DNA of 42,754 nt. Source: Actinomycetes bacterium. Its GTDB lineage: Bacteria; Actinomycetota; Actinomycetes; Mycobacteriales; Mycobacteriaceae. The notes under the pieces are model-generated. The model saw nothing but the letters and a program-made list of their open reading frames with translations. It was not told where the DNA came from and ran no database searches. Every line of letters starts with the position of its first letter. Position 1 is the first letter of the stretch. The stretch is from NCBI GenBank assembly GCA_029780675.1, contig JAKOYE010000099.1, positions 1 to 42,754 on the forward strand, read 5' to 3'. Positions 27,520-35,105 of the stretch are shown here, piece after piece. The translations under genes and the position numbers were made by a program.

Positions 27520-28022
27520 GCGAGGATCCGGCTCCGGAAGTCCCGGCGAAACCGCAGAAGCCGCCTGTGCTGGCTGTCGCACTCGCCCTGCTCGGGGTGC
27601 TCGCCATCACGCTGGGATTCCGGGATTATCAGGCCCGCGAACGGGAGGACGTCCGGGCCGAGATGGTTGCGGCCGCCACCCGGGGTGCCGTCAACCTGAC
27701 CACCATCGACTACGAACGGGTGGACGAGGACGTGCAGCGCATCCTGGATTCGTCGACCGGCGCGTTCCGGGACGACTTCGAGAAGCGGGCCGATTCGTTC
27801 AAGGACGCGGCGCGCAAGGCCCAGTCGAAGTCCGTCGGGACCCTCGTCGAGGCGGCCGTGGAGTCTGTCGAGGGCGACGAGGGCCGAGTGCTGGTCGCGC
27901 TCAACGTCATGACCTCCAACCGGGGTGTGCCGGAGCAGTCACCGCGTGGATGGCGCACCCGCATCGGTGTGGTGAAGACCGACGACGGCATGAAGGTTTC
28001 CCAAGTGGAGTTCGTGCCGTGA
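27516..28022 (+). CDS. Mce-associated-type membrane protein 1
   Basis: GTG 27516 overlaps the synthetase-B stop (GTGA), so the two are translationally coupled. The 168-residue product has a short Pro-rich cytoplasmic N-terminus, one membrane helix (about 17-35) and an exported domain with DYERVDEDVQRILDSSTGAF followed by RDDFEKRADSFKDAARKAQS. This is the pattern of Mce-associated (Mam/Omam) proteins, which have a VirB8-like fold and stabilise lipid-importing Mce complexes. No mce operon is in the window, so this is an orphan pair with the next gene. Function here is unknown; it could anchor or scaffold the synthetase product or complex at the membrane. Confidence 0.85.
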   Translation: MSEDPAPEVPAKPQKPPVLAVALALLGVLAITLGFRDYQAREREDVRAEMVAAATRGAVNLTTIDYERVDEDVQRILDSSTGAFRDDFEKRADSFKDAARKAQSKSVGTLVEAAVESVEGDEGRVLVALNVMTSNRGVPEQSPRGWRTRIGVVKTDDGMKVSQVEFVP

Positions 28023-28576
28023 GCCGCGTGCGGATCCGGGTGCCCGCCCCGGTGAGCGCGGCAGTGGGTTCCGTGGTGGGCGCCGTGAAGTCCCGGATCG
28101 CCCGGGACGGCGCCCGATCGTTGCTGGCGCCCGGTGCGCTGGTCGTCCTGGTGGCACTGTCGATCGGGCTGCTGTGGGACGGTTCGGCGCGCAACGACGC
28201 CCACCGGGCGGGGGACGAGGCGGTCGTGGCCGCCCGCGAATCCATCGTCGTGATGGGCAGCTATCGGCCGGAAGATGCGGAGCAGACGCTCACCGCCGCC
28301 CGCGACCGGTTGACCGGGGCCTTCCTGGAGGCTTACACCCAGGCCATCCAGACCGTCGTCATTCCCAACGCCAAGGGTAAGAAGATGTCGTCGTCGGTGT
28401 CGGTGCCGGCTGCCGGGGTCATCTCGGCCGAGGAGGATCGCGCGGTGCTGCTCGCGTATGTCGACCAGACCCTGACCGTCGGTCGCGAGGCCCCGGTCGC
28501 CAACCCCGCGCGCTACCGGGTGACGATGCAGAAGGTCGACGGGCGGTGGCTGGTCGCCGGGTTCGACCAGATCTAA
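28019..28576 (+). CDS. Mce-associated-type membrane protein 2
   Basis: GTG 28019 overlaps the previous stop as GTGA. The 185-residue product has an N-terminal basic segment, one membrane helix (about 35-53) and an exported domain with SIVVMGSYRPEDAEQTLTAARDRLTGAFLEAYTQ and a C-terminal YRVTMQKVDGRWLVAGFDQI, the VirB8/Mce-associated layout (motifs at about 75-108 and 165-185). It pairs with the preceding gene as adjacent mam genes do in mce operons. Its stop lies in an 11-bp tandem duplication. The epoxide-hydrolase-like gene follows after 26 bp. Confidence 0.84.
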   Translation: MSRVRIRVPAPVSAAVGSVVGAVKSRIARDGARSLLAPGALVVLVALSIGLLWDGSARNDAHRAGDEAVVAARESIVVMGSYRPEDAEQTLTAARDRLTGAFLEAYTQAIQTVVIPNAKGKKMSSSVSVPAAGVISAEEDRAVLLAYVDQTLTVGREAPVANPARYRVTMQKVDGRWLVAGFDQI

Positions 28577-28589
28577 TCCGACCAGATCT
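28564..28589 (+). repeat. 11-bp direct repeat spanning a stop codon
   Basis: CGACCAGATCT occurs at 28564-28574 and 28579-28589 (period 15, in frame). The first copy encodes the DQI end of the membrane protein, whose TAA is at 28574-28576. The ribosome site AGGGGG of the next gene begins just after the second copy. Confidence 0.85.
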
Positions 28590-28602
28590 TAGGGGGAACG
28601 GT

Positions 28603-29526
28603 ATGACTGAACCGGGCCGCATCGAGGTCCTCGCGCCGACCGTGCGACTGACGGCGCTGTCCTGGTCGCCCGACGGAACGGCCACGGAGTCGGCGGGTAG
28701 GTCCGGATCGGCGCCGATCGCGTTGTGCCTGCACGGGTTTCCCGATACCGCACTGGGCTTCCGCACCCTGGCGGGCCACCTGGTGGCGGCCGGCTACCGC
28801 GTGGTGGCTCCCTTCATGCGTGGCTACGCGCCCTCCTCGGTGCCCTCCGACGGTGCCTACCATCTCGGCGCACTGATGGACGATGCGCTGCGGGTGTACG
28901 CGACGGCCGGGCCGACCGATGCCGATGTGGTGATCGGCCACGACTGGGGTGCCATCGCGGCGACCGGCCTGGCGGCCATGCCGGACAGCCCCTTCCGGCG
29001 TGCCGTGGTGATGTCGGTACCCCCCGCCGCGGCACTGCTGCGCGGCGGGCCACCGCCCGCCGGGCTGGCGGCACTGCTGCCCGGACAACTTCTGCGCAGC
29101 TGGTACATCAGCTACTTCCAGCTGCCGTTCGCGCCGGAACGGTCCGGACCGTGGATCGTCCCGCTGCTGTGGCGGCGCTGGTCGCCCGGGTACGACGCGA
29201 CCGAGGACCTTCGCCACGTTCACGACGCCATCGGCGCGCCGGAGCGCTGGCGTGCGGCGCTGGGGCCGTATCGCGCCACCATCCGCAACTACCGGCCCCC
29301 GGCCCGCTACGCCGAGCTGCACCGCTGGTGGACCCGACCGCCCCGGGTGCCGACGCTCTACCTGCACGGTTCCCGGGACGGTTGTATGACGGCCGCGTTC
29401 ACCCCGTTCGTGCGGGACGTCCTGCCCGCCGGCAGCGAGGTGGCCGTCGTCGAGCGGGCCGGGCACTTCCTGCAGCTGGAACAGCCCGACGAGGTGGCCC
29501 GACGTATCGTCGGCTTCCTGCGCTGA
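28603..29526 (+). CDS. Epoxide-hydrolase-like alpha/beta hydrolase
   Basis: ATG 28603 has the strong site AGGGGG at 28591-28596; product 307 residues, cytosolic. Seen: LCLHGFPDT (oxyanion HGFP, about 42-49), GHDWGA with nucleophile Asp114 as in epoxide hydrolases and haloalkane dehalogenases, a cap with WYISYFQLPF containing aromatic residues suited to epoxide polarisation, LHGSRDGCM for the acid and AGHFLQLEQPDEV with the catalytic His. The substrate is unknown; mycobacteria have several Eph enzymes acting on lipid epoxides. It is probably cotranscribed with the Mce-associated pair and the acyltransferase-like gene 8 bp downstream. Confidence 0.87.
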   Translation: MTEPGRIEVLAPTVRLTALSWSPDGTATESAGRSGSAPIALCLHGFPDTALGFRTLAGHLVAAGYRVVAPFMRGYAPSSVPSDGAYHLGALMDDALRVYATAGPTDADVVIGHDWGAIAATGLAAMPDSPFRRAVVMSVPPAAALLRGGPPPAGLAALLPGQLLRSWYISYFQLPFAPERSGPWIVPLLWRRWSPGYDATEDLRHVHDAIGAPERWRAALGPYRATIRNYRPPARYAELHRWWTRPPRVPTLYLHGSRDGCMTAAFTPFVRDVLPAGSEVAVVERAGHFLQLEQPDEVARRIVGFLR

Positions 29527-29534
29527 CGGCGCCG

Positions 29535-30758
29535 ATGGCCGAGCTAGCCGCCGCCGACGCGCAACTGTTCTGGCTGTCGTCGGTGCTGCCCAACGATCAG
29601 TTCCTGGTCTATGTGTTTGATGGCCCGGTGTTTGACGGCCCGGTGTTCGGCTGCCGGGTAGACCCCGGGGCGCTGGTCGGGGTGCGGCGCCGGGCCCAGA
29701 ACTGTGCCGAGTTCCGGCTGCGGGTGGCCGACGACCGCCGCTGGCGCTACCCGAGATGGGTGCCTGCGGAGGTGACCGACGAGCAGTTCGTCCTCCATGA
29801 CGAGGAGATCGTCACCGCATCGGACCAGGGGCCGGCGGCTCCCGTCGACTTCGGGGCGATCGCGCGGCTGGGCCGACTCGACGCCACCCGGATGACCTGG
29901 CGGGTGCACCTCTTCGCCCCGGGGACCGTCGTGGTGCAGATGTCGCACGCCCTGGGCGACGGCAACCGGTGCTCCGCGCTGGCCGCATTGCTGTTGGGCC
30001 GCCGCGTGTCGGTGCCTCCGGTGGCCGCGCCCCGTCGCGGCAACCCGCTTCTGCTGGGTGTCGCGGCGGCGCGGGCGCACCGCGATCTGCCGCCGTCGCC
30101 TCCTCCGCGCCCCGTCCTCAGCGTCAATGCGGCGCCCGCGGGGGAACCGGTGCTGCGGTCGCTGGTGATCCCTCGGGACCGGTTGCGCACCCGCACGGTG
30201 ACCGTCGCCGCCTTGGCGGCCATCGGCGAGGCGCTCGGCGGCTACCTCGACGGACGGGGCGAGGACATCAGCGCGCTCGCCGCCGAGGTGCCCGTCGCGG
30301 GACCGCCGCCGGCCCAGTCGCGCAACAACTTCCGCAACGTGTCGATCGGCCTGTACCCCGAACAGGCTCGGGGCGAACGGGCCCGGCGGATCGCCGCCGA
30401 TCTGGCCGCGGCGCGCCACCGCGGTGAACACCCGGCCACCCGGTCGGCGGCGGCGGCCTTCGCGGCCACCCCCGCGGTGCTGCTGCGCTGGGGGATGGGC
30501 AAATTCGATCCGGCGGTGCGCTCGGCCACCGTCACCGGCAACACCGTCGTCTCCAGCGTGAATCGCGGGCCCGCCGATCTGAGTTTCGGCGGCCGACCGG
30601 TGCGATTCTCCGCGGGGTTTCCCGCGCTATCGCCGATGCAGAGCCTCACCCACGGTGTCCACGGACTCGGGGACACCGTGGCGATCAGCGTGCACGCCGA
30701 TTCGGTGACCGTCGACGTCGATGACTATCTCGACCGCCTGGTGTTCGCGCTGCGGTGA
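29535..30758 (+). CDS. WS/DGAT-like acyltransferase
   Basis: This 407-residue protein resembles wax ester synthase/diacylglycerol acyltransferases (condensation-type fold), which esterify acyl-CoA to alcohols or glycerides. ATG 29535 gives the family-like opening MAELAAADAQLFWLSS. The active-site motif appears as SHALGDG (His138, Asp142, Gly143) where most members have HHxxxDG, so the first His is Ser. The C-terminal domain includes RNNFRNVSIGLYPE and VVSSVNRGPADLSFGG. It contains a 15-bp in-frame duplication giving DGPVFDGPVF near residue 31. The protein is shorter than typical WS/DGAT (about 450-470), so catalytic activity is plausible but not certain. Confidence 0.75.
   Translation: MAELAAADAQLFWLSSVLPNDQFLVYVFDGPVFDGPVFGCRVDPGALVGVRRRAQNCAEFRLRVADDRRWRYPRWVPAEVTDEQFVLHDEEIVTASDQGPAAPVDFGAIARLGRLDATRMTWRVHLFAPGTVVVQMSHALGDGNRCSALAALLLGRRVSVPPVAAPRRGNPLLLGVAAARAHRDLPPSPPPRPVLSVNAAPAGEPVLRSLVIPRDRLRTRTVTVAALAAIGEALGGYLDGRGEDISALAAEVPVAGPPPAQSRNNFRNVSIGLYPEQARGERARRIAADLAAARHRGEHPATRSAAAAFAATPAVLLRWGMGKFDPAVRSATVTGNTVVSSVNRGPADLSFGGRPVRFSAGFPALSPMQSLTHGVHGLGDTVAISVHADSVTVDVDDYLDRLVFALR
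29613..29642 (+). repeat. 15-bp in-frame tandem duplication
   Basis: The 15-mers at 29613-29627 and 29628-29642 differ at one base (GAT/GAC) and encode VFDGP twice in the acyltransferase-like gene. The third-position difference shows it is not a fresh error. Confidence 0.9.
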
Positions 30759-30782
30759 CTCTGCGCCGGACGGGCACCCTCT

Positions 30783-30812
30783 TTGACCAAACGGTTGGTT
30801 GGTTGTCAGAAT
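30783..30812 (+). promoter_or_regulatory. Thiolase promoter with a GGTTGGTTGG operator-like element
   Basis: TTGACC (30783-30788) and CAGAAT (30807-30812) have -35/-10 character with an 18-bp spacer. The spacer holds ACCAAACGGTTGGTTGGTTG-like DNA, including an ACCAA...TTGGT inverted pair and GGTTGGTTGG at 30793-30802. Its complement CCAACCAACC recurs in the promoter at 37071-37080. A TetR-type lipid regulator is the likely binder; this is inference. Confidence 0.55.
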
Positions 30813-30848
30813 CGGGGAGCAACCATTGCAGAACTGAAGGAGATGTCG

Positions 30849-32009
30849 ATGGCGGAAGCGGTAATCGTCGAGGCTGTGCGCTCGGCGGTCGGCAAGCGTA
30901 ACGGTGGACTGTCCGGTGTCCACCCGGCCGAACTGTCCGCGCAGGTGCTGCGCGGACTGGCCGATCGCGCGGGGATCGACCCGGAGATCGTCGACGACGT
31001 GATCTGGGGCTGCGTCATGCAGGCCGGTGAACAGGCCCTCGACATCGCCCGTACCGCGGTGCTGACCGCGGGGTGGCCGGAGACGATCCCGGGTGTGACG
31101 GTGGACCGGCAGTGCGGATCGAGCCAGCAGTCGGTGCACTTCGCCGCGGCCGGCGTGGTGGCGGGCCACTATGACGTCGTCATCGCCGGCGGCGTGGAAT
31201 CCATGTCCCGCACCCCGATGGGCGCGTCGCTGGCCAACGGTGGCAACCCGTATTCGGCCAGCTTCAAGGCTCGTTACCACCGCGCTCCCAATCAGGGCAT
31301 CGGCGCGGAGATGATGGCCGAGAAGTGGGGCCTGACCCGCGAGATGCTCGACCAGTTCTCGCTGGACTCGCATGAGAAGGCCGGTGCCGCACAGAGTTCC
31401 GGCGCGTTCGACGACCAGATCGTCGGCATCACGGTTGAGGCCGCCGACGGCGCCGAGTCCGCGGTCATGAACAAGGACGAGGGCATCCGGCTGGGCACCA
31501 CGCTGGAGAAGATGGGCCAGCTCAAGCCCGCCTTCAAGGAAGACGGTGTCATCCACGCCGGCAACTCCTCGCAGATCTCCGACGGCTCCGGCGCCTTGCT
31601 GTTCATGTCGGCGGAGAAGGCGAAGTCGCTGGGGCTCAAGCCGCTGGCCCGCGTGCACACCGCCGTGCTGGCGGGCGCCGACCCGGTGATGATGCTGTCG
31701 GCTCCGATTCCGGCCACCCAGAAGGCGCTGAAGAAGTCCGGGCTGAGCGTGTCGGATATCGGGGTGTTCGAGGTCAACGAGGCGTTCGCCCCGGTTCCGA
31801 TGGCGTGGCTGAAGGAGATCGGCGCCGACGAGAAGAAGCTCAACCCCAACGGCGGTGCCATCGCGCTGGGCCACCCGCTGGGCGGATCGGGTGCCCGGAT
31901 CATGACGACGATGCTGTATCACATGCGGGACAACAACATTCGGTACGGTCTGCAGACCATGTGTGAGGGCGGCGGCCAGGCCAACGCCACGATCCTCGAG
32001 CTGCTCTGA
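30849..32009 (+). CDS. Acetyl-CoA acyltransferase (thiolase)
   Basis: This thiolase catalyses the last step of beta-oxidation (or the reverse condensation) in the cytosol. AAGGAG (30837-30842) is correctly spaced for ATG 30849, not for ATG 30843, so the protein starts MAEAVIVEAVRSAVG and has 386 residues. Catalytic residues are visible: Cys89 in RQCGSSQQ, His342 in LGHPLGGSG and Cys372 in CEGGGQA, plus NEAFAPV. It lies one base before the enoyl-CoA hydratase (TGATG overlap), forming a two-gene oxidation operon. As I recall, the M. tuberculosis counterparts (Rv1135A, Rv1136) are short remnants; here both are full length. Confidence 0.94.
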   Translation: MAEAVIVEAVRSAVGKRNGGLSGVHPAELSAQVLRGLADRAGIDPEIVDDVIWGCVMQAGEQALDIARTAVLTAGWPETIPGVTVDRQCGSSQQSVHFAAAGVVAGHYDVVIAGGVESMSRTPMGASLANGGNPYSASFKARYHRAPNQGIGAEMMAEKWGLTREMLDQFSLDSHEKAGAAQSSGAFDDQIVGITVEAADGAESAVMNKDEGIRLGTTLEKMGQLKPAFKEDGVIHAGNSSQISDGSGALLFMSAEKAKSLGLKPLARVHTAVLAGADPVMMLSAPIPATQKALKKSGLSVSDIGVFEVNEAFAPVPMAWLKEIGADEKKLNPNGGAIALGHPLGGSGARIMTTMLYHMRDNNIRYGLQTMCEGGGQANATILELL

Positions 32010-32815
32010 TGACAGACGCAGTGTCGGACGTAGCCCCCGGCGCTCTGACCGAGCGCCGGGGTAACACCCTGGTCATCACGATCAACCGGCCGGAGGCCCG
32101 CAACGCGGTCAACCAGGCGGTCAGTGTCGGTATCGGTGACGCTCTCGCGCTGGCTCAGGGCGACCCGGAGATCTGGGCCGTCGTGATCACCGGCGCGGGC
32201 GACAAGTCATTCTGTGCCGGCGCCGATCTCAAGGCGATCTCCCGGGGCGAGAACATCTTCCATCCCGACCACCCCGAATGGGGATTCGCCGGCTTCGTGC
32301 AGCATTTCATCGACAAGCCGGTGATCGCCGCCGTCAACGGCACCGCTCTCGGTGGCGGCACCGAACTCGCCCTGGCCAGCGACCTGGTGGTCGCGCAAGC
32401 CAGCGCGCAGTTCGGACTGCCCGAGGTCAAGCGGGGGCTGATCGCCGCCGCGGGCGGGATCTTCCGGATCGTCGAGCAACTGCCCCGAAAGATCGGGATG
32501 CGGCTGCTGGTCACCGGTGAGCCGATCACCGCCGAGGAGGCGGCCCGCTGGGGGCTGATCAACGAGGTCGTCCCGGACGGGACCGTTCTGGACGCCGCAC
32601 TGGCCCTCGCGGACAAGATCACGGTGAACGCCCCCCTGGCCGTGCAGGCCAGTAAGCGGGTGGCTGTCGGCGCCGATGACGGTGTGGTGACCGCGGAGAC
32701 GGATGCCTGGAAGCGGTCCAACCGGGCGATGCGGGCGGTGTTCAGCTCGCAGGACGCGATGGAGGGGCCGCTGGCCTTCGCGCAGAAGCGCGCCCCGATC
32801 TGGAAGGCCCGCTGA
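32009..32815 (+). CDS. Enoyl-CoA hydratase/isomerase family protein (crotonase)
   Basis: This crotonase-fold enzyme hydrates 2-enoyl-CoA. ATG 32009 overlaps the thiolase TGA; 268 residues. Seen: RPEARNAVN, oxyanion-hole segments FCAGADLKAI and GTALGGGTELALASD (with a catalytic Glu), and GLPEVKRGLIAAAGG (second Glu). Both catalytic acids appear present, so hydratase activity is likely. It is coupled to the thiolase and shares its promoter. Confidence 0.93.
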   Translation: MTDAVSDVAPGALTERRGNTLVITINRPEARNAVNQAVSVGIGDALALAQGDPEIWAVVITGAGDKSFCAGADLKAISRGENIFHPDHPEWGFAGFVQHFIDKPVIAAVNGTALGGGTELALASDLVVAQASAQFGLPEVKRGLIAAAGGIFRIVEQLPRKIGMRLLVTGEPITAEEAARWGLINEVVPDGTVLDAALALADKITVNAPLAVQASKRVAVGADDGVVTAETDAWKRSNRAMRAVFSSQDAMEGPLAFAQKRAPIWKAR

Positions 32816-32862
32816 CCGGGGCGCGCGTCGCTCTGGTTGACGATGCCTGAGCAGACGGTCGG

Positions 32863-33702
32863 TTAGGCCGCCTGCTTGGGCGTCGTGGTCGTCGCCGATC
32901 CGGTGGTCGAGGGCGCGCTCGACGGGGTCGTCGTGGCCGCCCCGCTGGTCTCGGCCGCACTGGTGGTCGGCGTCGTCGTCGCGGAGGTGGTCGCCGAGGT
33001 CGACGCACCGGCTTCGGCCTCCGGCGTCGGCGGCGTCAACACGGTGTCGATCATGTAGATGTAGGCCCCGCGGGCGGTGTAGGCGCAGGTCACCCGATTG
33101 TCGTTGACCTTGATATCGCCGCCCTTACCGCTCACGACGATCGTGCGGCCGTCCTGGGTGGGCATCTTGCCGGCGACGTCGTTGGGGCCGAGGTAGCCCA
33201 GCACCATGTGGTAGAAGAGCGTCGGCAGCAGCACCACCGGATCGGTCTTCAGGGTCTCCAGGGTCGCCGAGTCGAGCTTTGCGAACGCGGCGTTGGTCGG
33301 CGCGAAGACGACGTACGGGCCGCCGTCGAGGACGCTGACGATGTTGATCTCAGGGTTCAGCTTGCCGGAGATGGCCGCGCTGAACGTGCTCAGTTCGGGG
33401 TTGTTCGCGATGGCCTGCGAGCCGGTCTGCAGTGCCATCGACTCGATGGAGCCCGCTCCGGTCGGCACCTTCTTGCGGTAGTCGTCGCACCCCGGCCCCT
33501 GCGGGTCGGGAACCTTGGTCGAGGTCGGAACCGGAATTCCGGTGCTGCTGGGGGCGGCCGACTCGGTCGTGGTCGGTGCGGTGGTCGTTGTCTCGGGTTC
33601 GGCGTATGCATGGACTGCCGTCGGGATCGCGATCGTGATGGCGGCGACAGCCGCGGCGAGGCCCATCGTCTTGGGGCCCAGGATGCTGGTACGAGTGCTC
33701 AC
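32863..33702 (-). CDS. Secreted fasciclin-domain protein with Thr/Ser-rich tails
   Basis: This exported protein of 279 residues carries one FAS1 domain, the type found in MPT70/MPT83 adhesin-like antigens. GTG 33702 is chosen so that the hydrophobic run MGLAAAVAAITIAIPTAVHA forms a signal peptide cleaved near residue 32; an in-frame TTG at 33741 is less likely. A Thr/Ser/Pro linker at about 36-65 is followed by GPGCDDYRKKV and the FAS1 domain (about 85-215) with FAPTNAAFAKL and TLFYHMVLGYL. The C-terminal 60 residues are almost only Ala, Thr, Ser and Pro, typical of O-mannosylated mycobacterial proteins. No lipobox Cys is present, so it is probably secreted or wall-associated. Confidence 0.88.
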   Translation of the reverse strand: MSTRTSILGPKTMGLAAAVAAITIAIPTAVHAYAEPETTTTAPTTTESAAPSSTGIPVPTSTKVPDPQGPGCDDYRKKVPTGAGSIESMALQTGSQAIANNPELSTFSAAISGKLNPEINIVSVLDGGPYVVFAPTNAAFAKLDSATLETLKTDPVVLLPTLFYHMVLGYLGPNDVAGKMPTQDGRTIVVSGKGGDIKVNDNRVTCAYTARGAYIYMIDTVLTPPTPEAEAGASTSATTSATTTPTTSAAETSGAATTTPSSAPSTTGSATTTTPKQAA

Positions 33703-33758
33703 GAGGTAGGAATCGTAGTCGCGGCCCGTTTCGTTACCCAAAACGCTAGATTGCCAGG

Positions 33759-34295
33759 ATGCCCTCAGAATCGTCGAAACCCCTGATCATCGGCTTACGC
33801 GGTCGTCAACCGGAGCTTCATCCCGAATCCTGGGTGGCCCCGAACGCCACCGTGATCGGACAGGTCCGACTCGGTGCGCGGGCCAGCGTCTGGTACTCGG
33901 CGACCCTGCGGGCGGAGGCCGAACCGATTGACATCGGTGCCGGCACCAATATTCAGGACGGGGTGACCATTCACGTCGATCCGGAGTACCCCGTCCGGGT
34001 GGGGTCCGGGGTGAGCGTCGGCCACAACGCCGTGCTGCACGGCTGCACCATCGAGGACGGAGTGCTGGTCGGAATGGGCGCGATCGTCCTGAACGGAGCG
34101 GTGGTCGGGGCCGGGTCCCTGGTTGCCGCCGGCGCCCTCATTCCGCAGGGCGTGGTGGTCCCGCCACGGTCGCTGATCGCCGGGGTGCCCGGACGGGTGC
34201 GTCGCGAACTCAGCGAGGCGGAACTGGCCGCCAACCGGGGCAACGCCGCCGTCTACGAGCGACTGATGGACATGCACCGCGAGACAGTCGGCTAG
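33759..34295 (+). CDS. Gamma-class carbonic anhydrase-like protein
   Basis: This is a left-handed beta-helix protein of 178 residues with the hexapeptide repeats of the gamma-CA/LbH family (IGQVRLGARASVW, IDIGAGTNIQDGVTI, VRVGSGVSVGHNAVL, VLVGMGAIVLNG). The three metal His candidates are in TIHVD, GHNAV and LHGC. It resembles Rv3525c-type proteins, which may act as carbonic anhydrases or bind acyl-CoA. ATG 33759; divergent from the fasciclin gene with 56 bp between starts. Active-site Arg and Gln/Asn equivalents (LRAEAE, NIQDG) are present, so activity is plausible. Confidence 0.9.
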   Translation: MPSESSKPLIIGLRGRQPELHPESWVAPNATVIGQVRLGARASVWYSATLRAEAEPIDIGAGTNIQDGVTIHVDPEYPVRVGSGVSVGHNAVLHGCTIEDGVLVGMGAIVLNGAVVGAGSLVAAGALIPQGVVVPPRSLIAGVPGRVRRELSEAELAANRGNAAVYERLMDMHRETVG

Positions 34296-34368
34296 CCCTG
34301 GCGAAACCCGAGTGATGTCAGACTTGCGTCATCCTCTTCCCCGCCCCTTTTCCGTACGGTGACAGACG

Positions 34369-35058
34369 GTGCTTGAGGAAATCCGCGGGGCGGCCACCCG
34401 AAAGGCCGCGCCCAATCAGGAATGGCCGTCGGTGGTCCGGCGGCGCCAGGTCATCGTGTGCTTCGTGCTGGTGGCCGGTGCCGTGCTGCTCGGATTCTCG
34501 CTGCGCAGCACACCCGGCGACGCGTCGTTCTACTGGCTGACGGTGGCGCTGGCGGCGACGTGGGCGGCCGGCGCCTTCCTGTCCGGCCCGCTCCACCTGG
34601 GCTCGGTGCGCTGGCAGGGCCGCAACCAGCGGCCGGTGATCACCGGGACGGCGATCGGGCTGCTCCTGGGCGGGTTGTTCCTGGCGGGCGGCTTGGTGGT
34701 TCGCGAGATTCCGCCGGTCGCCGAACGGGTCACCCGGGTGCTGGAATACACCAACTTCGGTCCGCTATGGATCATCGTGGCGATCACCCTCGTCAACGGG
34801 CTGGCCGAGGAACTGTTCTTCCGGGGAGCGCTCTACACGGCACTGGACCGTTGGCATCCGGTGCTGGTCTCCACGCTGCTGTACGTCATCACCACCGCGG
34901 CCAGTGGCAACCCGATGCTCGGCTTCGCCGCGGTGATCCTCGGCACCGTCTGCGCGTTGGAACGGCGGGCGACCGGGGGAGTGCTGGCGCCCACGCTGAC
35001 CCATCTGGTGTGGGGCCTGATCATGGTGCTGGCCCTGCCGCCGATCTTCGGGCTGTGA
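34369..35058 (+). CDS. CPBP family intramembrane metalloprotease (Abi/CAAX type)
   Basis: This polytopic protein of 229 residues has about 6-7 membrane helices. GTG 34369 is the start. The diagnostic motif 1 is NGLAEELFFRGALY, with Glu147-Glu148 and Arg152 (EExxxR). A following helix carries LTHLVWG with the conserved His; the second motif (FxxxH) is poorly visible, as the corresponding helix reads VSTLLYVITTAASGNPMLGF. Members cleave prenylated or other membrane proteins or provide bacteriocin immunity; the substrate here is unknown. The region 34296-34368 upstream has no gene. Confidence 0.87.
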   Translation: MLEEIRGAATRKAAPNQEWPSVVRRRQVIVCFVLVAGAVLLGFSLRSTPGDASFYWLTVALAATWAAGAFLSGPLHLGSVRWQGRNQRPVITGTAIGLLLGGLFLAGGLVVREIPPVAERVTRVLEYTNFGPLWIIVAITLVNGLAEELFFRGALYTALDRWHPVLVSTLLYVITTAASGNPMLGFAAVILGTVCALERRATGGVLAPTLTHLVWGLIMVLALPPIFGL

Positions 35059-35105
35059 CCGGCCCGCGGTTCACTGATCGAGCCGGCCCGCCTGCTCACT
35101 GATCG
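35059..35105 (+). repeat. Imperfect 24-25-bp tandem duplication at convergent gene ends
   Basis: CCGGCCCGC at 35059-35067 and 35083-35091, and TCACTGATCG at 35071-35080 and 35096-35105, form two diverged tandem units between the CPBP stop (35058) and the minus-strand hydratase. The hydratase TGA (complement of 35096-35098) lies in the second unit, and the first unit carries the same TCA. Confidence 0.8.
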
